From: Pseudomonas sp. UBA5706
Lineage (GTDB): Bacteria > Pseudomonadota > Gammaproteobacteria > Pseudomonadales > Pseudomonadaceae
NCBI RefSeq assembly: GCF_002419965.1
Contig: NZ_DIHC01000018.1
Location: 1-55,768, forward strand
Reading direction: 5' to 3'
Length of the DNA: 55,768 nucleotides
A program made the translations under genes and the position numbers. The notes beneath the pieces were generated by a model that made no database searches, was not told the DNA's origin, and saw only the letters and a program-made list of their open reading frames with translations. Shown here in pieces: positions 8,928 through 19,500 of the stretch; the stretch's first letter is position 1; each line of letters opens with the position of its first letter.

Positions 8928-9508
8928 TGGCAAGGATCAACTTACTGCCCTGGCGCGAGCAGCTACGCGAGGAACGCAAGAAACGCTTTTTGCTTTCTCT
9001 GGTCGGCGTACTGATCGCGGGTATCGGCACCCTCCTACTGGCTGATCAATATTTGAGCAGTGCGATCACTCACCAGAACGCTCGCAATCAGTACATCAAG
9101 ACTGAAATCGTCCAGCTTGATGCGCGGATCAAGGAGATCAGCGAGCTCAAGGCCCGGCGCAAACAGCTGCTTGAGCGGATGAAGATCATTCAGGATCTGC
9201 AAGGAAATCGGCCGATTATCGGCCGTATTTTCGATCAACTGGCCCGCACGCTGCCGGACGGGGTGTATTTCAAAGAAGTGAAGATGAGCAACAAGCTGAT
9301 CAGCATTTCCGGCGCCGCCGAGTCGAACAATCGGGTTTCGGACCTGCTGCGTAATCTTGAAGCGTCGGATTGGCTGGAGGCGCCCAGCCTTACCGAGGTG
9401 AAGGCCAACAGCGGCGCCGGTTCAGCGGATCAGTCCAATTCTTTCCAACTGACGGTGCGTCAAACCCAGCCTGCGGTCGACACTGGCGTGAAAGGTGCCA
9501 AGCCATGA
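8927..9508 (+). CDS. pilN: type IV pilus inner-membrane alignment protein PilN
   Basis: 193 residues, starting at the ATG that overlaps the pilM stop. The short cytoplasmic tail MARINLLPWREQ is the conserved PilM-binding motif (INLLPWR). One transmembrane helix follows (about 22-42), then a coiled coil and a periplasmic ferredoxin-like domain that dimerises with PilO. The gene overlaps pilO by ATGA, so the two are translationally coupled. Confidence 0.95.
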   Translation: MARINLLPWREQLREERKKRFLLSLVGVLIAGIGTLLLADQYLSSAITHQNARNQYIKTEIVQLDARIKEISELKARRKQLLERMKIIQDLQGNRPIIGRIFDQLARTLPDGVYFKEVKMSNKLISISGAAESNNRVSDLLRNLEASDWLEAPSLTEVKANSGAGSADQSNSFQLTVRQTQPAVDTGVKGAKP

Positions 9509-10152
9509 ATGTGAACGAATGGCTCGACAGCCTGCGCAAGATCGACATCAACGATCTGGACATCAATAACCTGGGTTCATGGCCTGCCGCAGTCAAAACC
9601 ATCGCTGGCGCCTTGCTGCTGGTGCTGGTGCTGGCCGGTGGATACTTTTTCTACATCCAGGACATGCAAACTCAGCTCGATCAGGCACGCAATGACGAAA
9701 CCGCGCTACGCGGGCAGTTCTCCAACAAGGCTTTCCAGGCCGCCAACCTGCCGGCCTACAAAACCCAGATGGTGGAAATGGAGAACACCTTCGGCGCATT
9801 GCTCAGGCAACTGCCTAGCGACACCGAGGTGCCTGGGTTGCTGGAAGACATCACGCGCACCGGCCTGGGCAGCGGGCTTGAGTTCGAAGAGATCAAGCTT
9901 TTACCTGAGGCTGCTCAGCAGTTCTACATCGAATTGCCGATCCAGATCACCGTGACCGGCGCTTACCACGACCTGGCGACCTTCGTCAGTGGCGTGGCCA
10001 GCCTGCCGCGCATCGTTACGCTGCACGATTTCGAAATCAAACCGGTGGACCCTAAGTCCCCTGGAAAACTGCGCATGAGCATCCTTGCCAAAACCTACCG
10101 CTACAACGACAAAGGGCTTCAGAACGTTGACAACAAGGGGCCTGCGAAATGA
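9505..10152 (+). CDS. pilO: type IV pilus inner-membrane alignment protein PilO
   Basis: 215 residues from the ATG at 9505, inside the pilN stop. A cytoplasmic N-terminus (MNVNEWLDSLRKIDINDLD) is followed by one membrane helix (about 30-52), a coiled coil and a periplasmic ferredoxin-like fold. PilO pairs with PilN and links through PilP to the secretin PilQ, forming the periplasm-spanning part of the pilus machine. It overlaps pilP by ATGA. Confidence 0.95.
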   Translation: MNVNEWLDSLRKIDINDLDINNLGSWPAAVKTIAGALLLVLVLAGGYFFYIQDMQTQLDQARNDETALRGQFSNKAFQAANLPAYKTQMVEMENTFGALLRQLPSDTEVPGLLEDITRTGLGSGLEFEEIKLLPEAAQQFYIELPIQITVTGAYHDLATFVSGVASLPRIVTLHDFEIKPVDPKSPGKLRMSILAKTYRYNDKGLQNVDNKGPAK

Positions 10153-10676
10153 GGGCCGTGCATTGGTTGTGCCTGGGCGCTGCGCTGATGGGGTTGGCAG
10201 GTTGTGACAGTTCCAACGAGTTCGACGATTTAAAGCAGTTCATGGCCGAGATGCGTGCGCGTCCAGTGGGTACTATCGAGCCGATGCCCAAGTTCCGGCC
10301 ATACGAGGCCTTTACCTACGCGGCGGCGAACCTGCGCAGCCCGTTCCAGCCGCCGATTAAGGTCGATCTGGTTGCGCGTCAGAAAGGCTCGCACCTGGTC
10401 CAGCCCGATCCGACGCGGGTCAAGCAGTTTCTGGAAGGCTTCAACATCGATGGCTTTGAAATGGTCGGCACGCTGAGCAATGAAACGGGTACTTTTGCCT
10501 TGCTGCGCGGTGCCGGCGGCGTACATCGGGTGAAGGTCGGAGATTATCTGGGCCGCAACGACGGCCGGATCGTCTCCATTACCGACGCCGAGGTGCAGGT
10601 AATTGAAATCGTTCCCGATGGAGAGGGGGCCTGGCTGGAGCGGCCACGCAGCATATCCCTTAAAGAACGCTCATGA
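10149..10676 (+). CDS. pilP: type IV pilus assembly lipoprotein PilP
   Basis: 175 residues. A lipoprotein signal MRAVHWLCLGAALMGLAGC has its lipobox LAGC with the modified Cys at residue 19. A disordered region that binds PilNO follows, then a C-terminal beta-sandwich (from about residue 85) that binds the N0 domain of PilQ. It overlaps both neighbours by ATGA, consistent with a single pilMNOPQ transcript. Confidence 0.95.
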   Translation: MRAVHWLCLGAALMGLAGCDSSNEFDDLKQFMAEMRARPVGTIEPMPKFRPYEAFTYAAANLRSPFQPPIKVDLVARQKGSHLVQPDPTRVKQFLEGFNIDGFEMVGTLSNETGTFALLRGAGGVHRVKVGDYLGRNDGRIVSITDAEVQVIEIVPDGEGAWLERPRSISLKERS

Positions 10677-12820
10677 AGACGACACGCAAGCGATACACCT
10701 TCGGATCGGCACAGTGGTGGAATGTGAACATGACTAGGATTCTTTCGATTATCGGCGTTTCGCTATGGATGGCGATGCTTTCACCGATTCTCCAGGCGGC
10801 CAATCTCAAGACGCTGGATGTCGCTGCATTGCCGGGGGATCGGGTCGAGTTGAAACTGTCCTTTGACGGCCCGGTGGCGGCTCCGCGCGGCTATACCACC
10901 GAGCAGCCAGCGCGGATTGCGCTGGATCTGCCCGGTGTCACCAGCCAGTTGGCGATTAAGAGCCGTGACCTGGGGTCGGGTAATGCCCATAGCGTGGTGG
11001 TGGTCGAAGCCAAGGATCGCACCCGTGTGATCATCAACCTGACGACGCTTGCGCCCTACAGCTCCCGTGTCGACGGCAATAACCTGTTCGTCGTGGTGGG
11101 CCAGGGCGCGACCGCTGCGCAGGGTTCACAGCCGAGCACAGCCCAAGGCGCTGCTCGGGTGAGCGTGCCGCCGGCAACGGTCAGCGCTGCACCCGTCAAG
11201 CCTGCGGCGCGTGCTTACGCGCCAGGTCCGAGAGCGGTCAAGAGCGTTGATTTTCAACGCGGTGAGCTGGGCGAAGGCAACGTCGTCATCGAGTTGAGCG
11301 ATGCCGGTATCGCCCCGGACATTCAGGAGCAGGGTGGCAAGATCCGTGTCGACTTCGCCAAGACTCAATTGCCTGAGCCGTTGCGCGTGCGTCTGGACGT
11401 GAAGGATTTCGCGACGCCGGTGCAGTTCGTCAACTCCAGCGTCAGCGGCGACAAAACCAGTATCTCCATCGAACCGTCCGGTGCCTTCGACTATTCCGCG
11501 TATCAGACCGAAAACAAGCTGACCATCAGCGTGCGTCCGTTGACCAACGAAGACGTCGCTCGACGCAATGCGGACAAGTTGGTGTACACCGGCGAAAAGT
11601 TGTCGCTGAACTTTCAGGACATTGACGTGCGCTCAGTGCTGCAGCTGATCGCCGATTTCACCAACCTCAACCTTGTGGCCAGCGACACCGTTCAGGGCGG
11701 CATCACGCTGCGACTGCAGAACGTACCGTGGGACCAGGCGCTGGATCTGGTGCTCAAGACCAAGGGCCTGGACAAGCGCAAGATTGGCAACGTACTGCTG
11801 GTCGCGCCGGCTGACGAGATTGCCGCTCGCGAGCGTCAGGAGCTGGAATCGCTCAAGCAGATCTCGGATCTGGCGCCGCTGCGCCGCGAACTGCTGCAGG
11901 TTAACTACGCCAAGGCCGCGGACATCGCCAAGCTGTTCCAGTCGGTCACCAATGCCGACTCGAAAGCCGATGAGCGTGGTTCGATTACCGTCGATGAGCG
12001 CACCAACAACATCATTGCCTATCAGACCCAGGACCGTTTGGACGAGTTGCGGCGCATTGTTTCCCAGCTGGATATTCCGGTCCGGCAGGTGATGATCGAG
12101 GCCCGTATCGTCGAGGCCAACGTCGACTACGACAAGGCGTTGGGGGTGCGTTGGGGTGGGTCGACCACAGGTGGCAAGTACACGACCGGTGGTAGCGGTA
12201 CCGTCACCGGCGCGGCCGCTACCAACGGCCCGTACGTGGACATGGGGGTGAGCAACCCGACCTCGTCGATCGGTCTGGGCTTCTTGACCAACAACACGAT
12301 TCTGGATCTTGAGCTGACGGCGATGGAAAAAACCGGCAACGGTGAAGTGGTATCGCAACCCAAGGTCGTTACCTCGGACAAGGAAACCGCGAAAATCCTG
12401 AAAGGCACAGAGGTGCCCTATCAAGAGGCCAGCTCAAGCGGCGCGACCTCGGTCTCGTTCAAGGAGGCATCGCTCTCCCTGGAAGTGACACCGCAGATCA
12501 CTCCGGACAATCGCATCATCATGGAAGTGAAGGTCACCAAGGACGAACCTGACTATGTGAACACCGTGCTGGGCGTACCGCCCATCAAGAAAAACGAGGT
12601 CAACGCCAAGGTCCTGGTTTCCGATGGAGAGACGATCGTGATCGGTGGGGTGTTCTCCAATACGCAGAATAAAGTCGTCGACAAGGTGCCATTTTTGGGC
12701 GATGTGCCGTATGTTGGCCGCCTTTTCCGGCGGGATGTAATCACCGAGTCAAAATCCGAGCTGTTGGTGTTTCTCACTCCGCGTATCATGAACAACCAGG
12801 CGATTGCTGTGAGTCGTTGA
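10673..12820 (+). CDS. pilQ: type IV pilus outer-membrane secretin PilQ
   Basis: 715 residues from the ATG overlapping pilP. An internal ATG at 10730 (MTRILSIIGVSLWMAML) would give a shorter and more ordinary signal peptide, so the first 19 residues may not be translated. Two AMIN domains (about 45-300) bind peptidoglycan, STN/secretin N-domains follow (about 310-470), and the C-terminal secretin domain contains VPFLGDVPYVGRLFR and ends LLVFLTPRIM. PilQ forms the outer-membrane gate through which the pilus fibre emerges. A glycine/threonine-rich stretch near residues 495-520 lies in the gate region. Confidence 0.96.
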   Translation: MKTTRKRYTFGSAQWWNVNMTRILSIIGVSLWMAMLSPILQAANLKTLDVAALPGDRVELKLSFDGPVAAPRGYTTEQPARIALDLPGVTSQLAIKSRDLGSGNAHSVVVVEAKDRTRVIINLTTLAPYSSRVDGNNLFVVVGQGATAAQGSQPSTAQGAARVSVPPATVSAAPVKPAARAYAPGPRAVKSVDFQRGELGEGNVVIELSDAGIAPDIQEQGGKIRVDFAKTQLPEPLRVRLDVKDFATPVQFVNSSVSGDKTSISIEPSGAFDYSAYQTENKLTISVRPLTNEDVARRNADKLVYTGEKLSLNFQDIDVRSVLQLIADFTNLNLVASDTVQGGITLRLQNVPWDQALDLVLKTKGLDKRKIGNVLLVAPADEIAARERQELESLKQISDLAPLRRELLQVNYAKAADIAKLFQSVTNADSKADERGSITVDERTNNIIAYQTQDRLDELRRIVSQLDIPVRQVMIEARIVEANVDYDKALGVRWGGSTTGGKYTTGGSGTVTGAAATNGPYVDMGVSNPTSSIGLGFLTNNTILDLELTAMEKTGNGEVVSQPKVVTSDKETAKILKGTEVPYQEASSSGATSVSFKEASLSLEVTPQITPDNRIIMEVKVTKDEPDYVNTVLGVPPIKKNEVNAKVLVSDGETIVIGGVFSNTQNKVVDKVPFLGDVPYVGRLFRRDVITESKSELLVFLTPRIMNNQAIAVSR

Positions 12821-12824
12821 TTCT

Positions 12825-13343
12825 GTGCGAAATTTAATACTTGTGGGGCCGATGGGGGCTGGCAAAAGCACCATCGGTCGTCTGCTGGCCAAAGAGCTGC
12901 GACTGCCGTTCAAGGATTCCGACAAGGAAATCGAACTGCGCACGGGCGCCAATATTCCCTGGATTTTCGACAGGGAAGGCGAGGCGGGCTTTCGTGATCG
13001 TGAACAAGCCATGATCGCAGAGCTGTGCGCATGTGATGGCGTCGTACTCGCGACCGGCGGCGGTGCAGTCATGCGTGAAGAAAACCGTCGCGCGCTGCAT
13101 GCCGGCGGGCGTGTGGTGTATTTACATGCCTCGGTGGAGCAGCAGGTCGGGCGCACTTCGCGTGATCGCAACCGACCTCTGTTGCGTACCGCCGATCCGG
13201 CCCGGGTGTTGCGTGAGCTGTTGGCCATCCGTGATCCGCTCTATCGGGAAATCGCCGATGTCATCATTCAAACCGATGAGCGGCCCCCACGCATGGTGGT
13301 CCTTGACATCCTCGCCCTGTTGGCCGAGCTTCCTCCCCGTTAA
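12825..13343 (+). CDS. aroK: shikimate kinase I
   Basis: 172 residues starting at a GTG four bases after the pilQ stop. It phosphorylates shikimate at the 3-hydroxyl using ATP, the fifth step toward chorismate. The P-loop is GPMGAGKST; DSDKEIE provides the Mg2+ and shikimate-binding Asp; GFRDREQ and ATGGGAV are the shikimate-binding Arg and Gly-rich loops; RDRNRPLL is the lid. The pilQ-aroK-aroB-damX order is conserved in gammaproteobacteria. Confidence 0.95.
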   Translation: MRNLILVGPMGAGKSTIGRLLAKELRLPFKDSDKEIELRTGANIPWIFDREGEAGFRDREQAMIAELCACDGVVLATGGGAVMREENRRALHAGGRVVYLHASVEQQVGRTSRDRNRPLLRTADPARVLRELLAIRDPLYREIADVIIQTDERPPRMVVLDILALLAELPPR

Positions 13344-13471
13344 AGCGCAGACGTAAATGCGTTATCCTCGGCGACCATAAAAGCAGGGTCGCCAAATGGC
13401 CTTGCGCCGTGGTCCGTATTGACGCGCTGGCGTCGAACAGGCATCCAATCGTTATAAGAGTGTGGGGATAC

Positions 13472-14575
13472 ATGCAGACACTTAAGGTCGAGCTCGGCGA
13501 GCGGAGCTACCCGATTCATATTGGCGAAGGCCTGTTGGATCGCCCCGAGTTGCTCACGCCGTACATCGCTGGCAAACAGGTCGCGATCGTTTCCAACAGC
13601 ACCGTCGCGCCGCTCTACATGGACCGCCTGACCAAGACACTGACCGGCTACAACGTTCTGCCAATCGTGCTTCCCGACGGCGAGGCCTTCAAGAATTGGG
13701 AAACCCTGCAGCTGGTTTTCGACGCACTGCTGACTGCACGCCACGACCGTCGCACGACCGTGATTGCACTCGGTGGCGGTGTGATCGGTGACATGGCCGG
13801 TTTCGCGGCTGCCTGCTATCAGCGCGGCGTGGACTTCATTCAGGTGCCGACCACGCTGCTGTCCCAGGTCGACTCGTCCGTCGGCGGCAAGACCGGGATC
13901 AACCACCCGCTGGGCAAGAATATGGTCGGCGCGTTCTATCAGCCCAATGCCGTGTTGATCGACACCACTTCGCTGAACAGCCTGCCTGAACGCGAGTTGT
14001 CTGCCGGGCTTGCCGAGGTTATCAAATACGGTCTGATATGTGACGAGCCGTTCCTGACGTGGCTCGAAGAGCATATGGACAAGCTTCGCGGCCTGGATCA
14101 AGCCACGTTGACCACTGCCATCGAGCGCTCCTGCGCGGCCAAGGCTGCCGTGGTCGGTGCCGATGAGCGCGAGTCGGGCGTGCGGGCTACGCTGAACTTG
14201 GGCCACACGTTTGGACATGCCATCGAAACCCACATGGGTTACGGGGTCTGGCTGCATGGTGAAGCCGTCGCGGCCGGAACGGTGATGGCGCTGGAAATGT
14301 CGAAGCGCTTGGGTTGGATCAGTGAGCAGGAGCGTGATCGTGGAATTCGTTTGTTCCAGCGCGCCGGTCTTCCAGTGGTCCCGCCTGAAGACATGACGCC
14401 TGAGCATTTTCTCGAGCACATGGCGGTGGACAAGAAGGTGATTGATGGTCGTCTGCGCTTGGTGCTGCTGAGCCGTATGGGCGAAGCGGTGGTGACTGAC
14501 GAATATCCAAGAGAAGTACTACAGGCCACACTGGCCGCGGATTACCGCGTCTTGGTGGATCAGCTTAGAGGTTAA
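13472..14575 (+). CDS. aroB: 3-dehydroquinate synthase
   Basis: 367 residues from the ATG at 13472 (MQTLKVELGERSYPIHIG), with a GGGG just upstream. The frame is open earlier but without family similarity. It converts DAHP to 3-dehydroquinate using NAD+ and a divalent metal in the cytoplasm. ALGGGVIGDMAGFAA is the NAD-binding glycine loop, QVPTTLLSQVDSSVGGKTGINHP follows, and NLGHTFGHAIE with Glu and His residues forms the metal site. It is separated from aroK by 128 bp without a gene. Confidence 0.96.
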   Translation: MQTLKVELGERSYPIHIGEGLLDRPELLTPYIAGKQVAIVSNSTVAPLYMDRLTKTLTGYNVLPIVLPDGEAFKNWETLQLVFDALLTARHDRRTTVIALGGGVIGDMAGFAAACYQRGVDFIQVPTTLLSQVDSSVGGKTGINHPLGKNMVGAFYQPNAVLIDTTSLNSLPERELSAGLAEVIKYGLICDEPFLTWLEEHMDKLRGLDQATLTTAIERSCAAKAAVVGADERESGVRATLNLGHTFGHAIETHMGYGVWLHGEAVAAGTVMALEMSKRLGWISEQERDRGIRLFQRAGLPVVPPEDMTPEHFLEHMAVDKKVIDGRLRLVLLSRMGEAVVTDEYPREVLQATLAADYRVLVDQLRG

Positions 14576-14585
14576 TGAGAAATCC

Positions 14586-16211
14586 ATGACTAGTTTGCAC
14601 GCCGATGAGGCCTTTCTCGGTCACTATCAATTGAGTCATGACCCCTTTGCCACGCGGGTCCCCGGCTTTAAGTTTTTCCCTGCCCAGCGCAAGCCGGTGT
14701 TGGGACAGTTGCACCATCTGGCCCGCTACAGCCAGTTGCTCCTTCTGGTCACCGGCCCCCATGGGAGTGGCAAGACCCTCCTGCGCCAGGCGTTGGTCGC
14801 CAGCACCAACAAGCAGTCGGTGCAGAGCGTGGTGGTTTCTGCCCGCGGCGCCAGCGATGCGGCCGGCGTACTGCGGCAGGTGGCGCAGGCGCTGAACGTC
14901 GCTCAGCCGGAAATGCGCGCCATCCTGTCACAGGTCGTACAACTGGCGCTCACAGGCCAGGAAGTCTATGTCCTGGTAGACGACGCCGAACAACTGGGCG
15001 AATCCGCACTCGAAGCGTTGTTGGGATTGGCGGCGGGTACTCCGGAAGGACGTCCGCATGTCTTCCTGTTCGGCGAGGCTTCGATCATCGACCGTCTGGA
15101 TCAGCTGTGTGCCGAGAGCGGCTCAGAAGAAGAACGCTTCCACGTTATCGAGCTTGCACCGTATTCCGAAGAAGAAACCCGTGAGTATCTGGCTCAGCGC
15201 CTGGAGGGCGCCGGTCAAGGCATTGAAGCCTTCAGCGCCGAGCAGATCACCGATATTCACGAACAGTCCAATGGATGGCCGGGCGCGATTAACCAGGTCG
15301 CGCGCGACTCGATGATCGAAGCCATGATCGCCAGCCGCTCTGCGGTAAAGCGTCCAAGTATGGGGTTCAAAATGCCTAAGAAACACGTATTGGCTTTGGG
15401 TGGTGTTGTCGTGGCGGCGGTGCTCGCTGCATGGTTGATCCCGGGGCGCAATACTGCGCCTACGGCTCCGGCCAACTCCCAGGCACAATTGCCGCTGGGC
15501 CAGGGCCAAGCGCCTGCCCAGCAATCGAATAACGGAGGCCCGGCCATTGAATTCGCCGGTAATTCGCAGCCAGTGCCACTCCCGTTGGGCGGTAACTCGC
15601 AGCCTGTGATGCGCGGTCCTTTGGCCGAGGCCGCAGGTTCGGGTGAAGGGGATGGCGAAGACGGTGGTCCGGTCTCCAACCAGTCCTTGCAGCCGCCAAC
15701 CGTGACTACCACCGCACCGCCTTCGGGTGCGGCTGCCGGTCCTGCTCCAGCAATGGCGCAAACGCCGGTACCGACGCCGCGTCCTGCGCCAGCTCCGGCT
15801 GCCAAACCGGCACCTGCTCCGGCACCTGCAGCCAAGCCTGCGCCCACTCAGGTCGCGACCGCCAAGCCTGCGCCTAAACCTGTTGAAAAACCGGCCCCTG
15901 CTGCCGCAGTTCCAGCATCTGCCGGTGGCACCTGGTACGCCGGTCAGGCGCCGACGCATTATGTGGTGCAGATCCTTGGCACCAGCTCCGAAGCCACGGC
16001 TCAGAGCTATGTGAAAGAGCAGGGCGCCGAGTACCGTTACTTCAAGAAAACCCTGCAGGGCAAGCCTCTGTATGTAGTGACTTACGGCAGTTTTGCCGAC
16101 CGCAATGCGGCACTCGCCGCGATCAAGGTCTTGCCAGAGAAGGTTCAGGCTGGTAAACCTTGGCCTCGTACTGTCGGCAGTATCCAACAGGAACTCGCCG
16201 CCGCTCGCTAA
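14586..16211 (+). CDS. DamX-like cell-division protein: AAA ATPase domain plus SPOR domain
   Basis: 541 residues. The N-terminal half is an ExeA/GspA-type AAA ATPase (Walker A GPHGSGKT near residue 59, Walker B VYVLVDDAEQL near 127). A single membrane helix lies at about 263-285 (HVLALGGVVVAAVLAAWLIPG). A long linker rich in Ala, Pro and Lys follows (about 290-450). The C-terminus is a SPOR domain (about 458-535, THYVVQILG...YVVTYGSF) that binds denuded glycan strands at the septum. The topology, cytoplasmic ATPase and periplasmic SPOR, fits DamX of the division ring. Its place after aroB supports this. The Pro/Ala linker is low-complexity DNA and creates long false open frames on the other strand. 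Confidence 0.88.
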   Translation: MTSLHADEAFLGHYQLSHDPFATRVPGFKFFPAQRKPVLGQLHHLARYSQLLLLVTGPHGSGKTLLRQALVASTNKQSVQSVVVSARGASDAAGVLRQVAQALNVAQPEMRAILSQVVQLALTGQEVYVLVDDAEQLGESALEALLGLAAGTPEGRPHVFLFGEASIIDRLDQLCAESGSEEERFHVIELAPYSEEETREYLAQRLEGAGQGIEAFSAEQITDIHEQSNGWPGAINQVARDSMIEAMIASRSAVKRPSMGFKMPKKHVLALGGVVVAAVLAAWLIPGRNTAPTAPANSQAQLPLGQGQAPAQQSNNGGPAIEFAGNSQPVPLPLGGNSQPVMRGPLAEAAGSGEGDGEDGGPVSNQSLQPPTVTTTAPPSGAAAGPAPAMAQTPVPTPRPAPAPAAKPAPAPAPAAKPAPTQVATAKPAPKPVEKPAPAAAVPASAGGTWYAGQAPTHYVVQILGTSSEATAQSYVKEQGAEYRYFKKTLQGKPLYVVTYGSFADRNAALAAIKVLPEKVQAGKPWPRTVGSIQQELAAAR

Positions 16212-16569
16212 TGACGCAGCGACCTTATCCAGGTCGCTCGCTTGGCCCCCCAATATCAACGCATGAGCGTGCTGCCAATGAGCAGCGCGCCTTGCGGTGT
16301 CTGCGTCTCAGACACGCATTGAACTTTGGGCTCTCTTTGGTCAGACTCGCAACAAAGCTCTGGCTAGCACGAGAACAGCTATCAAGCCTTTCATGAATGC
16401 GACATAAATTTGCGACGCTTCGTCGCCAAATTTGTGGGGTTTTGTGTCGGTGTGTACAATGACCTCCCTTTTGCTACCGCAAAGCTGACGGACGTTCAGC
16501 GTGGAAGGTAAATGGTTGAACTGAAAAGAAATTTGCCTCTATAAGAGGCAGCCTGGTGAGAATGTGTCT
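16212..16569. other. 358-bp gap upstream of gltB
   Basis: No credible gene. Just after the damX stop lies an 8-bp hairpin AGCGACCT-TATCC-AGGTCGCT (16218-16238) without a T-run. A second hairpin, AAATTTGCGACG-CTT-CGTCGCCAAATTT with one bulge, spans about 16406-16433 and abuts the predicted gltB -35. The rest is probable gltB control region and leader. Confidence 0.5.
16432..16460 (+). promoter_or_regulatory. candidate sigma-70 promoter of gltBD
   Basis: TTGTGG (16432-16437), a 17-bp spacer and TACAAT (16455-16460) would start a transcript near 16467 with a leader of about 100 bases before the gltB start. Confidence 0.45.
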
Positions 16570-19500
16570 ATGAAAGCAGGTCTGTATCATCCAGAAGAGT
16601 TCAAGGATAACTGTGGTTTCGGCCTGATCGCCCACATGCAAGGCGAGCCCAGTCATCACTTGTTGCAGACGGCTATCGAAGCCCTGACCTGCATGACCCA
16701 CCGTGGTGGGATCAACGCCGACGGCAAAACCGGTGACGGTTGCGGGCTATTGATTCAAAAACCCGACACGTTCCTGCGTGCTGTCGCCCAGGAGCAGTTC
16801 GGTGTCGAGCTGCCGCGCCAGTATTGCGTGGGCATGGTGTTCCTCAATCAGGATGACACCAAGGCCCAAGTCGCTCGCGAAAACATGAACCGCGAAATTC
16901 TGGCTGCGGGTCTAACCTTGATTGGCTGGCGGCAGGTGCCGATCGATACCAGCGTACTTGGCCGTCTGGCGCTGGAGCGTCTGCCCAAGATCGAGCAGGT
17001 GTTCATTGGTGGCGAAGGCCTGAGCGATCAGGAATTCGCGATCAAGCTATTCTGTGCCCGTCGCCGTTCGTCGGTGGCCAACGCGGCGGACAACGACCAT
17101 TACATCTGCAGCTTCTCGCACAAAACCATCATCTATAAAGGCCTGATGATGCCGCGTGACCTCACGGCATTTTACCCAGACCTCAACGACGAACGCCTGC
17201 AGACTGCAATCTGCGTATTCCACCAGCGTTTCTCGACCAATACCCTGCCGAAATGGCCGCTGGCCCAGCCATTTCGCTTTCTCGCCCACAACGGCGAAAT
17301 CAACACCATCACCGGTAACCGCAACTGGGCACAGGCGCGTCGTACCAAATTCACCAACGACCTGATGGACCTGGACGAACTCGGCCCGCTGGTCAACCGC
17401 GTGGGGTCCGATTCATCGAGCATGGACAACATGCTGGAGTTGATGGTGACCGGCGGCATCGATCTGTTCCGCGGCGTGCGCATGCTGGTGCCGCCTGCGT
17501 GGCAGAACGTCGAGACCATGGACCCGGATCTGCGTGCGTTCTACGAATTCAACTCCATGCACATGGAGCCTTGGGATGGCCCGGCCGGTGTCGTGATGAC
17601 CGAGGGTCGGCACGCGGTCTGCCTGCTCGACCGCAACGGTCTGCGTCCTGCACGCTGGGTTACCACCAAGAACGGCTACATCACCCTGGCGTCGGAAATC
17701 GGCGTGTGGAATTACACCCCCGAGGACGTCATCGCCAAAGGCCGTGTCGGGCCGGGCCAGATCTTCGCCGTGGACACCGAAACCGGCCAGATCCTCGACA
17801 CTGATGCCATCGACAGCCGTCTGAAGTCGCGCCATCCGTATAAGCAATGGCTGCGCAAGAATGCGTTGCGCATTCAGGCGACGCTGGAAGACCACGACCA
17901 CGGTTCGGCGTTCTACAACCCGGATCAGCTCAAGCAATACATGAAGATGTTCCAGGTCACGTTCGAAGAACGCGACCAGGTCCTGCGTCCGTTGGGCGAG
18001 CAGGGTCAGGAAGCGGTTGGCTCGATGGGCGATGACACACCCATGGCCGTGCTGTCACGCCGGGTGCGCACGCCTTACGACTATTTCCGCCAGCAATTCG
18101 CACAGGTCACCAACCCGCCGATCGATCCGCTGCGCGAAGCCATCGTCATGTCGCTGGAAGTTTGCCTCGGTGCCGAGCGCAACATCTTCCAGGAATCGCC
18201 AGAACACGCCTCTCGTGTGATCCTCAGCTCGCCGGTCATTTCCCCGGCCAAATGGCGCTCGCTGATGAACCTGGAACGTCCGGGCTTTGATCGCGCCGTC
18301 ATTGACCTGAACTACGACGAAAGCACCGGCCTTGAAGCTGCGGTGCGCAACGTTGCCGACCAAGCCGAAGAAGCCGTGCGTGCAGGTCGTACCCAGATCG
18401 TGCTCAGCGACCGGCACATCGCGCCGGGCAAGCTGCCGATCCACGCTTCGCTTGCCACCGGTGCGGTTCACCACCGCCTGACCGAAAAAGGCCTGCGTTG
18501 CGACAGCAACATTCTGGTCGAAACCGCCACTGCTCGCGATCCGCACCACTTTGCGGTGTTGATCGGTTTCGGTGCTTCGGCGGTCTATCCGTTCCTGGCG
18601 TATGAAGTGCTGGGCGACCTGATCCGTACCGGCGAAGTGCTGGGCGATCTGTATGAAGTGTTCAAGAACTACCGCAAAGGCATTACCAAGGGCCTGCTCA
18701 AGATCCTGTCGAAGATGGGCATCTCGACAATCGCCTCGTATCGCGGCGCACAACTGTTCGAAGCCATTGGCCTGTCCGAAGAAGTTTGCGAGCTGAGCTT
18801 CCGTGGCGTGCCGAGCCGCATCAAGGGTGCGCGTTTCGTCGACATCGAGGCCGAACAGCAAGCACTGGCCGGTGAAGCCTGGAGCCCGCGCAAGCCGATC
18901 CAGCAAGGTGGCCTGCTCAAGTTTGTGTACGGCGGTGAATACCACGCCTATAACCCTGACGTCGTGGCAACGCTGCAAGCCGCTGTGCAGCAGGGTGACT
19001 ACAGCAAGTTCAAGGAATACACCGCGCTGGTGGATAACCGCCCGGTGTCGATGATCCGTGACTTGTTCAAGGTCAAGGAGCTCGATACGCCGTTGTCGAT
19101 TGACGACATCGAACCACTGGAAGCGATTCTCAAGCGATTCGACTCGGCAGGTATCTCCCTGGGCGCATTGTCACCGGAGGCCCATGAAGCGCTGGCCGAA
19201 GCTATGAACCGCTTGGGCGCGCGCTCCAACTCGGGTGAAGGTGGTGAAGATCCGGCACGCTACGGCACCATCCGCAGCTCTAAGATCAAACAGATCGCCA
19301 CTGGCCGTTTTGGCGTGACCCCTGAGTATCTGGTCAACGCCGATGTACTGCAGATCAAGGTCGCCCAAGGCGCCAAGCCAGGCGAGGGCGGTCAACTGCC
19401 GGGCGGCAAGGTCAACGGTCTGATCGCCAAACTGCGCTATGCAGTGCCGGGCGTGACCCTGATTTCTCCACCGCCACATCACGATATCTACTCGATCGAA

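Noticed and set aside
14638..14895. 85-codon frame inside the DamX-like gene
   Set aside because: Out-of-frame shadow of the AAA ATPase domain; Arg/Ser-rich and without motif.
15123..16259. 378-codon open frame on the minus strand
   Set aside because: Antisense to the DamX-like gene, created by its Pro/Ala repeat linker; Arg/Gly-rich with no motif.
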